Of a stretch of DNA of 64,000 nucleotides, positions 17,628 to 25,645 are shown piece by piece (positions within the stretch are counted from its first letter, which is position 1; the number at the start of each line of letters is the position of its first letter). Location: contig OY970183.1 of NCBI GenBank assembly GCA_963708155.1, positions 1,674,001-1,738,000 of the forward strand, given 5' to 3'. The notes beneath the pieces are model-generated. The model had not been told where the DNA came from. It made no database searches and was given only the letters and a program-made list of their open reading frames with translations. The DNA is from Methylovirgula sp963708155 (lineage in GTDB: Bacteria > Pseudomonadota > Alphaproteobacteria > Rhizobiales > Beijerinckiaceae). Position numbers and translations under genes: made by a program.

Positions 17628-18311
17628 TTAGCTTTGGGTCTTTTTCGATCTGGATTTGCTTGCTGCGGGCTTCTGCCCGGCCTGCGGCTTGGCGAAGCGG
17701 CCGGGGCCGCGCCGCGGCGTTGCATCCGTCTCCGCGCCTTCAGTTTCGGCCTGTTTGGCGGCGCGCAAGGCGGCGCGGATCAAATCTTCGGTCAGCACCA
17801 GCTTGGCTTCGGCGATGTCGGCGAGCCGCAGCTCCACCTCTGGGTTCTCGTCGGGCTTGGCGTCCGTGCGGCGCAGCTTGATGTGCGTCTGCGCGCCTTC
17901 GCCTTCAAGGCTTTCGATCAAGCCGCGAAATCTTTTGCGGCCGCCGACTGGCGCTACCGTCTCCATCTTCGCTTCATGCCCGAGAGCCCGGAGAAAATCC
18001 GAGGCGCGCACCAGCGGCCGGTCGATGCCAGGCGAGGAAATCTCCAGCCGGTAGCCGCCGGGAATCGGGTCTTCGACATCGAGCACGGGCGAAAGTGCCT
18101 GACTCACGGTCTCGCAATCCTCGACCGACATGCTGCCGTCCGGCCGCTCGGCCATAATCTGAACGGTCGCGCCGGCCTGGGCCGAGAGCTTCACCCGCAC
18201 GAGGCGAAAGCCGAAGTCGGCCAACACGGGCTGCGTCACCGCAGCGATGCGCGCGGCAAGGCCGTTCTCCGAGATAAAACGCTTTTCGTCCAGCGTGGCC
18301 TGCAAGCTCAT
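17628..18311 (-). CDS. rimP: Ribosome maturation factor RimP
   Basis: 30S subunit maturation factor, first gene of the rimP-nusA-ylxR-infB-rbfA-truB operon. The family sequence DCETVSQALSPVLDVEDPI and YRLEISSPGIDRPL is clear. The C-terminus carries a long basic Ala/Lys/Arg tail common in this order. I chose ATG 18311 (MSLQATLDEKRF), since the 41 codons upstream run through the leader RNA and are not conserved. The nusA ATG follows 46 bases after the stop. Confidence 0.93.
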   Translation of the reverse strand: MSLQATLDEKRFISENGLAARIAAVTQPVLADFGFRLVRVKLSAQAGATVQIMAERPDGSMSVEDCETVSQALSPVLDVEDPIPGGYRLEISSPGIDRPLVRASDFLRALGHEAKMETVAPVGGRKRFRGLIESLEGEGAQTHIKLRRTDAKPDENPEVELRLADIAEAKLVLTEDLIRAALRAAKQAETEGAETDATPRRGPGRFAKPQAGQKPAASKSRSKKTQS

Positions 18312-18398
18312 CCTAGATGCCGTGTGGGCAGATATGCCCGTAACAGGTTGATTCCATTGATTTCTCAGCGGGGTGCCGGCGTCCCGTAAGCGGGCAAT

Positions 18399-18431
18399 AA
18401 AAAAGAGCGGGTCCGGCGGGCGGCCCACTCT
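18399..18431 (-). terminator. Intrinsic terminator in the rimP leader (attenuator candidate)
   Basis: On the minus strand AGAGTGGGCC pairs with GGACCCGCTCT (one wobble, one bulge) and is followed at once by six T. It lies 88 bases upstream of the rimP ATG and downstream of the promoter at 18482-18510, with no gene on that strand before it. It therefore either ends a short leader RNA or attenuates the operon. Confidence 0.65.
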
Positions 18432-18481
18432 CAAAACCCGATCACCGGACGATGACCGCTATGAGAAACTCAACTCCGCTC

Positions 18482-18510
18482 GATATATAGCGGTTTGACG
18501 GATTTCGCAA
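18482..18510 (-). promoter_or_regulatory. Candidate promoter of the rimP operon
   Basis: On the minus strand TTGCGA (18505-18510) and TATATC (18482-18487) are 17 bases apart. Transcription would begin near 18475, giving a leader of about 165 bases that contains the terminator hairpin at 18399-18431. Confidence 0.5.
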
Positions 18511-18636
18511 GGCCGCACGAGGGCTTGCGGCACGGCGATGGCTGCCGCCCAGCGCTGCGAGAAATAGGTGACCGACCGGGAATAAAAACGCCAGCGCGCA
18601 AGTCTCCTTATCGATTCTTCAGCAAGGGAGACAAGC

Positions 18637-19572
18637 GTGCGTAATGATGACGATCCTTCGCGCCGTAACGTTCTCGAGTGCATGACCTGGGCCGGAACGG
18701 GCGTGCTTTGGACTTTTGCCGGTGGCGTGCCGACATCGCTCGGTCTTCTCGGCGAACCGGCCGCGGCGGCGCAGACTGACGCTTTCACGTTCTTGCAGAT
18801 TTCCGACAGCCATATTGGCTTCAACAAGGCCGCGAACCCGCATGCGCTCGATACGCTGAAGGAGGCGATCGGAAAGGTGGTGGCTTTGCCCACCAAGCCC
18901 GCCTTCATGATACACACGGGCGACATCACCCATCTTTCGCTGCCGGAGCAGTTCGATACCGCCGCCCAAATCATCGGCGCCCCGGGCCTCGATGTCCATT
19001 ATGTGCCGGGCGAGCACGATCTCGTCGACGCCGGCAACGGCAAGCTTTATCTCGAACGCTATGGCGCGGGGAAAAAGGGGGCCGGCTGGTATTCCTTCGA
19101 CCACAATGGCGTGCATTTCGCCGGTCTTGTCAATGTCGTCGATTTGAAGGCCGGCGGTCTCGGCAATCTCGGAGCCGAGCAACTCGCCTGGCTTACCGAC
19201 GATCTCAAGGCGAAATCGGATTCGACGCCGATCGTCATCTTTGCCCATATTCCGCTTTGGACCGTCTATGCCGATTGGGGCTGGGGGACGGAGGACGGCG
19301 CGCAAGTGCTCAAGCTTTTGCGCCGCTTCGGATCGGCCACCATCCTGAATGGCCACATTCATCAGATCATCCAGAAGGTCGAAGGCAACGTCACCTTTCA
19401 CACAGCGCGTTCTACCGCCTTTCCGCAACCCGCTCCCGGCACGGCACCGGCGCCCGGCCCGATGAAAGTGCCCGAAGAGCAATTGCGCCGGATGCTGGGA
19501 CTCACCAGCGTTGCTGTCAAATTCGGCGCGCAGCGGCTTGCCCTCACCGACACGACGCTTGCTGACAATTAG
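18637..19572 (+). CDS. Exported calcineurin-like metallophosphoesterase
   Basis: A 311-residue phosphoesterase. The two-metal motifs are DSH (57-59), GDIT (95-98), GEHD (125-128), HIP near 205 and GHIHQ near 237. The N-terminus SRRNVLECMTWAG followed by a hydrophobic stretch and AAAA looks like a Tat signal, so it should act outside the cytoplasm. The start is GTG 18637 with GGGAG upstream. It lies 31 bases before a cupredoxin and near an ECF sigma/anti-sigma pair, an association I have seen in related bacteria. The substrate is unknown. Confidence 0.85.
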   Translation: MRNDDDPSRRNVLECMTWAGTGVLWTFAGGVPTSLGLLGEPAAAAQTDAFTFLQISDSHIGFNKAANPHALDTLKEAIGKVVALPTKPAFMIHTGDITHLSLPEQFDTAAQIIGAPGLDVHYVPGEHDLVDAGNGKLYLERYGAGKKGAGWYSFDHNGVHFAGLVNVVDLKAGGLGNLGAEQLAWLTDDLKAKSDSTPIVIFAHIPLWTVYADWGWGTEDGAQVLKLLRRFGSATILNGHIHQIIQKVEGNVTFHTARSTAFPQPAPGTAPAPGPMKVPEEQLRRMLGLTSVAVKFGAQRLALTDTTLADN

Positions 19573-19603
19573 ACAAAACAATTAGACAAAAAAGGAGAAT
19601 TTC

Positions 19604-19924
19604 ATGCGCGCGAAGTTGGCGCTGTTGGCCCTTTGTATGCTGTTGAGTACTGGGACCGCACCGGCCTTCGCCGCCGATGCGGTCGTTTCAATTTCGAATT
19701 TCACGTTCCAGCCGGCCGATCTACAAATCAAGGCTGGCAACGCGGTGACATTCAAGAACGACGACGACATTCCCCATCGTGTCGCCGCTGAAGACGGCAG
19801 CTTTCTGACCAAGGCGCTCGATACGGACGATCAGGCAACCGTCAGATTTTCGAAGCCCGGAGTATTCCCATATTTCTGTACTATTCACCCTCACATGCGG
19901 GGTAAGATCACGGTTACGCGGTGA
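19604..19924 (+). CDS. Periplasmic cupredoxin (plastocyanin/amicyanin type)
   Basis: A 106-residue blue-copper protein. A signal peptide runs to about residue 24 (TAPAFAAD). The mature protein has the type-1 copper ligands His58 (DIPHRV), Cys92, His95 and Met98 (YFCTIHPHM), spaced as in amicyanin. AAGGAG precedes the ATG. It is co-directional with the metallophosphoesterase upstream and the ECF sigma factor downstream (30 bases), so the cluster is probably one operon. The electron-transfer partner is unknown. Confidence 0.88.
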   Translation: MRAKLALLALCMLLSTGTAPAFAADAVVSISNFTFQPADLQIKAGNAVTFKNDDDIPHRVAAEDGSFLTKALDTDDQATVRFSKPGVFPYFCTIHPHMRGKITVTR

Positions 19925-19954
19925 TCCCCGGAGGGGAACTCCAGGATATAAATT

Positions 19955-20494
19955 TTGGCGGGCAGCAACCGGGCGGCCGAACGATTTCGGCAAATCGTGG
20001 TGCCGCATCTTGCGGATGGGCTGGCGCTTGCGCGCTGGCTCACCGGAAACGCGCATGATGCCGAGGATGTCGTGCAAGAGGCTTCCATCCGGGCCTTCGC
20101 CGGGATCGATTCCTATGAGGGACGCGGCGCTCGCGCTTGGTTCTTGAGCATCGTGCGCAACACTTGTTTCACTTGGCTTGCGAAGAACCGGCCGAAAAAT
20201 CTCGTTTCCTCGGGTTCCCTCGCAGAGTTGAACGAAACGGAGGCGGGTCTTCAGCTTGATCCTGCGCCTGATCCCGAGGCGGACGTCATCAGGAGAGCAG
20301 ATGCTGCGGCGATCGAGGCGGCGCTCGCCCGGCTCGCACAGCCCTATCGGGAAGTGCTTGTGCTCCATGAGATCAACGATCTGAGCTACAAGGAGATTGC
20401 AGTGATGATGTCGATCCCGATCGGCACCGTCATGTCGCGTCTGTCGCGCGCGCGCAGGCAGCTCGCGGCACAAATCGAGCAGGCGTTGCCATGA
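19955..20494 (+). CDS. ECF-type RNA polymerase sigma factor
   Basis: A 179-residue sigma-70 family regulator with only regions 2 and 4. Region 2 contains GNAHDAEDVVQEASIRAF and AWFLSIVRNTCFTWL. Region 4 has LSYKEIAVMMSIPIGTVMSR followed by LSRARRQL. The start appears to be TTG 19955, since no ATG precedes the conserved part. It overlaps the anti-sigma gene by four bases (ATGA), the usual coupling of a sigma with its anti-sigma. It probably controls its own cluster with the cupredoxin and phosphoesterase. Confidence 0.88.
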   Translation: MAGSNRAAERFRQIVVPHLADGLALARWLTGNAHDAEDVVQEASIRAFAGIDSYEGRGARAWFLSIVRNTCFTWLAKNRPKNLVSSGSLAELNETEAGLQLDPAPDPEADVIRRADAAAIEAALARLAQPYREVLVLHEINDLSYKEIAVMMSIPIGTVMSRLSRARRQLAAQIEQALP

Positions 20495-21268
20495 CAGATA
20501 TCGCGCCCTCCGAACATCTGCTCTTGCACGCGCTGGCAGATCACGAACTGGACGCAGCCACGGCGCTGTCGCTTGAGGCGCGGATGGCGGCAGAACCAGC
20601 GCTCGCGGACGAATATGCGCGCATCTTCGCGTTGAAGGAGCGCGTCAAGGGTCTCCTGGGCAAACGGAGATTTCGCCGGACTTCGCTCGCCCGCATCACA
20701 GCGATCGGCGGCCGAATAAGCCCATGCCACGGCGAGGCGAATTTTGTCCCTTGATCATCCGAGCTGGCGAGCCTTGCTGCCGGCGTCGTCCTGACAGCCT
20801 TTCTGGCGAGCGCGGGCACTTATCTCGTCGTGCGCGCCGCGCGGCGAAAGCCGCCATCGAGGACGAAATAGCGAATGACCATCATCGGAGCCTTTTGGCT
20901 TCGAGCCAGACCGACGTTCTCTCCTCCGACCGGCATACGGTAAGCCGTGGTTCGAGCAGAAATTGGGGTTGTCGCCGCCGACGATCGATCTTGCCAGCGA
21001 AGGGTTTCCGCTCGTCGGCGGCCGCGTCGAGGTCGATCGCGAGGCAATGCCGTGCCGGCTCTCGTGTACCGACGCCGCCAGCATCTGATTACCGCTCGTC
21101 GCGATACCGCAGGCCGCCGGGCAGGAGCGCGCCGAAACGCCGCGCGCAGCGGTCGCCGACGGCTATAACATGGTCCGTTGGGCGGCGGGCGGCTTCAAAT
21201 ATTGGGCTATTTCCGATCTCGATGCGGAAGAGCTTCAAAGTCTTGTCGCAGCGCTGAGGGCGAAATAA
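20491..21268 (+). pseudogene. Anti-sigma factor, broken by several frameshifts
   Basis: The first 60 codons (LLLHALADHELDAATALSLE) match the start of the membrane anti-sigma factors that pair with ECF sigmas. After about 20700 the similarity continues only by changing frame repeatedly. Pieces seen are DVLSSDRHTV (frame 3), KPWFEQKLGLSPPTIDLASE and GFPLVGGRVEV (frame 2), ALVYRRRQHLI (frame 1), then NMVRWAAGGFKYWAISDLDA to a stop at 21268 (frame 2). At least four to five indels are needed. This exceeds the one or two seen in other genes here, so real decay is possible. Sequence error remains the alternative. If real, the sigma factor would be unrestrained. Confidence 0.7.
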
Positions 21269-21389
21269 GAAACATTCGGTCGAAGCGCGTCGGGCACAGA
21301 TCGACGCTCACTCGTGTCCGAAACCCTTGCGCCCCGGGCGCAAGGCCTCTATAGTCGCGCCGCTTTCAAACCTTGCTGTCGAGAAGAAA

Positions 21390-22628
21390 ATGTCCGATCC
21401 GAAAAAGATCAAACGCGTTGTCCTCGCCTATTCCGGCGGCCTCGACACGTCGATCATCCTCAAATGGCTGCAGACGACCTATGGCTGCGAGGTCGTCACC
21501 TTCACCGCCGATCTCGGCCAGGGCGAGGAGCTGGAGCCGGCGCGGCAGAAGGCGCTGCTGCTCGGCATCAAGCCCGAGCATATTTTCATCGAGGATCTGC
21601 GCGAGGAATTCGTTCGCGACTATGTCTTCCCGATGTTCCGCGCCAATGCGCAATACGAGGGGTTATACCTGCTCGGCACCTCCATCGCGCGGCCGCTGAT
21701 CGCCAAGAAGCAGATCGAGATCGCCCGCAAGGTCGGCGCCGATGCGGTGGCGCATGGCGCGACCGGCAAGGGCAACGATCAGGTGCGTTTCGAGCTCGCC
21801 TATTATGCGCTGGAGCCCGATATCAAGGTGATTGCGCCCTGGCGCGAATGGGACCTGACCTCGCGCACCGCGCTGCTCAATTTCGCCGAGAAGAACCAGA
21901 TTCCGATCGCCAAGGACAAGCGCGGCGAGGCGCCGTTCTCGGTCGATGCCAATCTGCTGCACGTTTCTTCGGAAGGCAAAGTGCTGGAAGACCCGGCGCA
22001 GGAGGTGCCGGATTACGTCTATTCGCGCACCGTCAATCCGGAGGATGCGCCGGACAAGCCGACCTTCATCGAGATCGAGTTCAAGTCCGGCGATCCCGTC
22101 GCCGTCGATGGCAAGGCGATGTCGCCGGCGACCTTGCTCACGCATCTGAACGCACTCGGCCGCGTCAATGGCATCGGCCGGCTCGATCTCGTCGAAAACC
22201 GTTTCGTCGGCATGAAATCGCGCGGCATGTACGAAACGCCCGGCGGCACGATCCTTTATTACGCACATCGCGGCATCGAGCAGATCACGCTCGATCGCGG
22301 CGCGGCGCATTTGAAGGATGAGCTGATGCCGAAATATGCCGAGCTCATCTACAACGGTTTCTGGTTCTCGCCCGAGCGCGAGATGCTTCAGGCCTTGATC
22401 GACAAGAGCCAGGAGTTCGTCACCGGCAAGGTGCGGTTGAAGCTCTACAAGGGTTCCGTCGGCGTCGTCGGCCGTTCGAGTCCCTATTCGCTTTACGATC
22501 AGGATCTCGTCACGTTCGAGGACGGCGCCGTCGCCTATGATCATCAGGATGCGGCTGGCTTCATCAAGCTCAACGCGCTGCGCCTGCGCACGCTCGCCCG
22601 GCGCAAGAGCAAGGCGACGACGAAGTAA
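21390..22628 (+). CDS. argG: Argininosuccinate synthase
   Basis: Joins citrulline and aspartate with ATP in arginine synthesis. The ATP-binding P-loop AYSGGLDTSIIL lies near residue 13. Conserved stretches include VAHGATGKGNDQVRFEL, IAPWREWDLTSRTALLNFAE and YETPGGTILYYAHRGIEQ. The length of 412 residues is standard. ATG 21390 (MSDPKKIKRVVLAYSGG) is preferred over an upstream in-frame start in poorly conserved sequence. It stands alone, followed by a hairpin. Confidence 0.96.
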   Translation: MSDPKKIKRVVLAYSGGLDTSIILKWLQTTYGCEVVTFTADLGQGEELEPARQKALLLGIKPEHIFIEDLREEFVRDYVFPMFRANAQYEGLYLLGTSIARPLIAKKQIEIARKVGADAVAHGATGKGNDQVRFELAYYALEPDIKVIAPWREWDLTSRTALLNFAEKNQIPIAKDKRGEAPFSVDANLLHVSSEGKVLEDPAQEVPDYVYSRTVNPEDAPDKPTFIEIEFKSGDPVAVDGKAMSPATLLTHLNALGRVNGIGRLDLVENRFVGMKSRGMYETPGGTILYYAHRGIEQITLDRGAAHLKDELMPKYAELIYNGFWFSPEREMLQALIDKSQEFVTGKVRLKLYKGSVGVVGRSSPYSLYDQDLVTFEDGAVAYDHQDAAGFIKLNALRLRTLARRKSKATTK

Positions 22629-22654
22629 CTGCGAAAAACGTTCTCGGAGCCAAA

Positions 22655-22675
22655 GCCATGCGATTTACGCATGGC
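22655..22675 (+). terminator. Hairpin after argG
   Basis: GCCATGCG (22655-22662) pairs with CGCATGGC (22668-22675) around ATTTA, 26 bases after the argG stop. There is no T-run, so it may be a processing or Rho-independent-like signal. Confidence 0.4.
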
Positions 22676-22860
22676 TGCAGCCCCTCGGGGCGCCTCCTGC
22701 GGGGCTCTCGGGCAGCGCGTGCAGCGCGATGAGCAGAATTGCCCTGAATAAATGCGCTGAAATCGCCAATTCCGCTTGCAGTCCGTTTGCCAGCGCAGCG
22801 ATTTTAGGTACTAGGGCAATGAGCCCGTATGGTTCGCGCGATTCGATTGGAGAGAGAGCG

Positions 22861-23172
22861 ATGCCTAGCGCACCGAAAAAGACCGCCACCAAAGCCAAGG
22901 CCCCCGCCCCCAAGAAGAAGGCGGCCCCCGCTGCAAGCGCTTTCAACAAGCCGCTGACGCCCTCCAAGGAACTCGCCGCCGTCGTCGGCGCCGAACCGCT
23001 GCCGCGCACGGAAGTGGTCAGCAAGGTCTGGGTCTATATCAAGAAGCACAAGTTGCAGAACCCGGCCAACAAGCGCGAGATTCTTGCGGACGACAAGCTT
23101 CAGGCTGTCTTCGGCAAGAAGGCCGCCACCATGTTCGAGCTGAACAAGTTCCTCGCCAAGCATCTGAAATAA
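22861..23172 (+). CDS. SWIB/MDM2-domain protein
   Basis: A 103-residue protein with a basic Lys/Ala/Pro-rich tail at residues 1-27, as in small histone-like proteins. A SWIB domain follows from about 28 to the end (FNKPLTPSKELAAVVG, VVSKVWVYIKKHKLQNPANK, TMFELNKFLAKHLK). SWIB domains are best known from eukaryotic chromatin remodellers and from Chlamydia; short versions occur in alphaproteobacteria. ATG 22861 has GGAGAG upstream. It is a single gene followed by a GC hairpin. DNA or chromosome binding is a reasonable guess from the basic tail. Confidence 0.88.
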   Translation: MPSAPKKTATKAKAPAPKKKAAPAASAFNKPLTPSKELAAVVGAEPLPRTEVVSKVWVYIKKHKLQNPANKREILADDKLQAVFGKKAATMFELNKFLAKHLK

Positions 23173-23204
23173 GCGCGGCCACGCAATCGCCGTTGCGCGC
23201 TGAC

Positions 23205-23226
23205 GGGCCCGGCCTTCGGCCGGCCC
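23205..23226. terminator. GC hairpin between the SWIB and TMEM175-like genes
   Basis: GGGCCCGGCC and GGCCGGCCC form a stem with one bulged base around a TTCG tetraloop, 32 bases after the SWIB stop. It lies between convergent genes and may serve both strands. No T-run. Confidence 0.5.
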
Positions 23227-23300
23227 GACGGCAAATTCAGCGAAGCAATCCGGACTAGAAAACGGTTTGCTTCGCCGCGCGCCGTGTGGCGCTGCCAGCA

Positions 23301-23931
23301 TTACAATTTCGATAAAAATCCGATCCGCGGCGCCAGCACGTAATTCAACTGCACGAGCAGGATGAAGCCGAGCGCGCAATAGGTGTTGATCAGGCAGAGC
23401 GCGGCGCCGAAGGCGTAAAGGCTTTGCGCGCTGATGATCCGCCGCCTGAAGGCCGCGCCAATTTCTTCCGTCGCACTTTCCTTCAAGAGACGCGCGCGGG
23501 CGGAATATACGCAGGCGGCGTAAAGCAGGGCGCCCAGCAGCAGGATATTCGCCCAATAGGCGATGAGCGCGACCCGGTAGGAAATGAATTCCGCCATCAG
23601 CGAGGTCGAGAAGGGCATCAGCGAAACCCCAAACAGAAAAGCAAGATGCAGCCAGGAGAGATCGCGATCGCTGCGCTCGAGATGGTTGAGTTGGGTCTGC
23701 TGGCCGACCCAGAAAATACCGAGCGTCAAAAAGCTCATCAGATAGACGAGCACGCGCGGCGCCAGGGCCACGATCGCCCGCCACAAGGCGCTCTTCGCTG
23801 TGGATCGTCTCCGCGGCGGGCGTATGCAGATCAAGCACCAGCAATGTCATCGCGACGGCAAAGACGCCGTCGCTGAGCGCGGCGAGCCGCTCGACGCTTT
23901 GTCCGGCGATGAGATTATAGCGGTTCAGCAC
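23301..23931 (-). CDS. TMEM175-like (DUF1211) potassium channel, one frameshift
   Basis: About 209 residues after removing one extra base near 23796. The N-terminus ERLAALSDGVFAVAMTLLVL carries the FSD-type signature of the DUF1211/TMEM175 family, here LSDGVFAVAMT. Five further hydrophobic segments follow (VLVYLMSFLTLGIFWVGQ, LAFLFGVSLMPFSTSLM and others), giving the usual six helices. The family forms potassium-selective channels. The start is GTG 23931 with GGAGAGA upstream, ten bases after the pgi stop, so it is co-transcribed with pgi. The frame break lies between HTPAAETIHS and ALWRAIVALAPR. Confidence 0.8.
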
Positions 23932-23941
23932 GGTCTCTCCT

Positions 23942-25588
23942 TCAACCGCCGCGCAGCGCGTGCAGATGCGCCAGCAAGCCGGCGGTCGAGCCATCGAGTT
24001 CTGCCGTCGAGGCCGCCGGATCGGCCACGAGCGGCGCGAGCCGCAGCGCCAGCTCCTTGCCGAGTTCGACGCCCCATTGGTCGAAGGGATCGATGTTCCA
24101 GATGACCGATTGCACGAAGACCTTGTGCTCATAGAGCGCGACCAGCCGGCCGAGCGTGCGCGGCGTCAGGCTTTTGTAGAGGAAGATGCTCGACGGGCGG
24201 TTACCCGAGAAAACCTTATGTGGGGCGAGCGCCGCGATGGTCTCGTCTGCAAGGCCCTGTGCCTTCAGTTTCGCCGTGACCTCGGCGAGAGTGCGCCCGC
24301 GCATCAGGGCTTCGCTTTGGGCGAGGCAATTGGCGACGAGGAGATGATGCTGCGCAGGGTCGCTTGCGAGGGGCTCTGCCGCAAGGAGGAAATCGACCGG
24401 CACGATCTCGGTGCCCTGATGAAAGAGCTGGAAGAAGGCGTGCTGCGCATTGGTGCCCGGCTCGCCGAAGATCACCGGCCCCGTGGGCAGTTCCAGCGTC
24501 TCGCCCGAAAGATCGACGGACTTGCCGTTCGATTCCATTTCGAGCTGTTGGAGATAAGCGGGGAAACGCCCCAGCCGCTGATCGTAGGGGATCACCGCCT
24601 GCGCCGCATAATCCCAGAAGTCGCGATACCAGATTTCGATCAGCGCCATCAGCACCGGAATGTTCGCGCCGAGCGGGGTTGTCGTGAAATGCGTGTCGAC
24701 GTCTTCGCCGCCGCGCAGAAAATCCTCGAAATTCTCTTTGCCGATGCCGATGGCGAGCGACAGGCCGATCGAGGACCAGAGCGAATAGCGCCCGCCGACC
24801 CAATCCCAGAAGAGAAAGCGGCGATCCTCATTGATACCGAACGCCGCGACCTCCTTTGCCGCGGTCGATACGGCGGCGAAATGTGCCGGCACGGCGGCTT
24901 CGCCCAGCCTGTCGATCACAGCCTGCCGCGCGGCGCGCGCGTTGGTCATCGTTTCAAGCGTGGTGAAGGTCTTAGAGCTGACGATGAAGAGCGTGCGCGC
25001 AAGATCGACCTGCTTCAGCGTGTCGGCGAGATCGGCACCATCGACATTGGCGACGAAGTGAAGATCGAGATGCGGCGCGACAAAGGGGGAAAGCGCGCGC
25101 GCCGCCATCGCCGGACCGAGGTCCGAGCCGCCGATCCCGACATTGACGACATGGGCGAAAGGCTCTCCCGCCGCGGTTTTCAGCGTGCTGCTGCGTACGG
25201 CCTCGGCGAAGGCGAGCATTTTCTGCCGCTCGGCCAGAACCTCGGGCATCACGTCGCGGCCCTGCGCCGGCATCGGCTCGCCGCTCATGTTCCGCAGCGC
25301 CATGTGCAGCGCCGGGCGCCCTTCCGTCGGGTTGACGATCGCGCCGGCGAAAAGCGCGGCGCGGCGCTCTTCGAGCTTGGCGGCGCGGGCGAGGTCGAGG
25401 AGCAGCTTGAGCGTCGTGCGGTCGATCCGGTGCTTCGAGAAATCGAACAGCAGATCATCGAGCGCGGCATGGAAATCGGCGAAGCGGCGCGCATCCCAGG
25501 CGAACAGATCGGCGATCGTCACATCATGAAAGTCGCTCAGATGCGCTTCGAGCGCAAAAAACGCTTCGGAAATTTCGGGGCGGTTCAT
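23942..25588 (-). CDS. pgi: Glucose-6-phosphate isomerase
   Basis: Interconverts glucose-6-phosphate and fructose-6-phosphate. The 548 residues are full length. Family signatures are VGIGGSDLGPAMAARAL, SKTFTTLETMTNA, GGRYSLWSSIGLSLAI and GEPGTNAQHAFFQLFHQGTE. The ATG at 25588 is followed directly by conserved sequence. A TMEM175-like channel gene follows 10 bases after the stop. An FAD monooxygenase gene lies 57 bases upstream on the same strand. Confidence 0.96.
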   Translation of the reverse strand: MNRPEISEAFFALEAHLSDFHDVTIADLFAWDARRFADFHAALDDLLFDFSKHRIDRTTLKLLLDLARAAKLEERRAALFAGAIVNPTEGRPALHMALRNMSGEPMPAQGRDVMPEVLAERQKMLAFAEAVRSSTLKTAAGEPFAHVVNVGIGGSDLGPAMAARALSPFVAPHLDLHFVANVDGADLADTLKQVDLARTLFIVSSKTFTTLETMTNARAARQAVIDRLGEAAVPAHFAAVSTAAKEVAAFGINEDRRFLFWDWVGGRYSLWSSIGLSLAIGIGKENFEDFLRGGEDVDTHFTTTPLGANIPVLMALIEIWYRDFWDYAAQAVIPYDQRLGRFPAYLQQLEMESNGKSVDLSGETLELPTGPVIFGEPGTNAQHAFFQLFHQGTEIVPVDFLLAAEPLASDPAQHHLLVANCLAQSEALMRGRTLAEVTAKLKAQGLADETIAALAPHKVFSGNRPSSIFLYKSLTPRTLGRLVALYEHKVFVQSVIWNIDPFDQWGVELGKELALRLAPLVADPAASTAELDGSTAGLLAHLHALRGG

Positions 25589-25645
25589 GGCTGATCCGGA
25601 TCGAAGGGCTCTGGTTCTCTATCACAGGGCGGGTCGCGGCCGCCA

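Noticed and set aside
20724..21257. Plus-strand frame of 177 codons as a separate gene
   Set aside because: Only fragments match the anti-sigma family in this frame; it is part of the frameshifted anti-sigma gene.
23960..25594. Plus-strand open frame of 544 codons
   Set aside because: Antisense to pgi; no domain.
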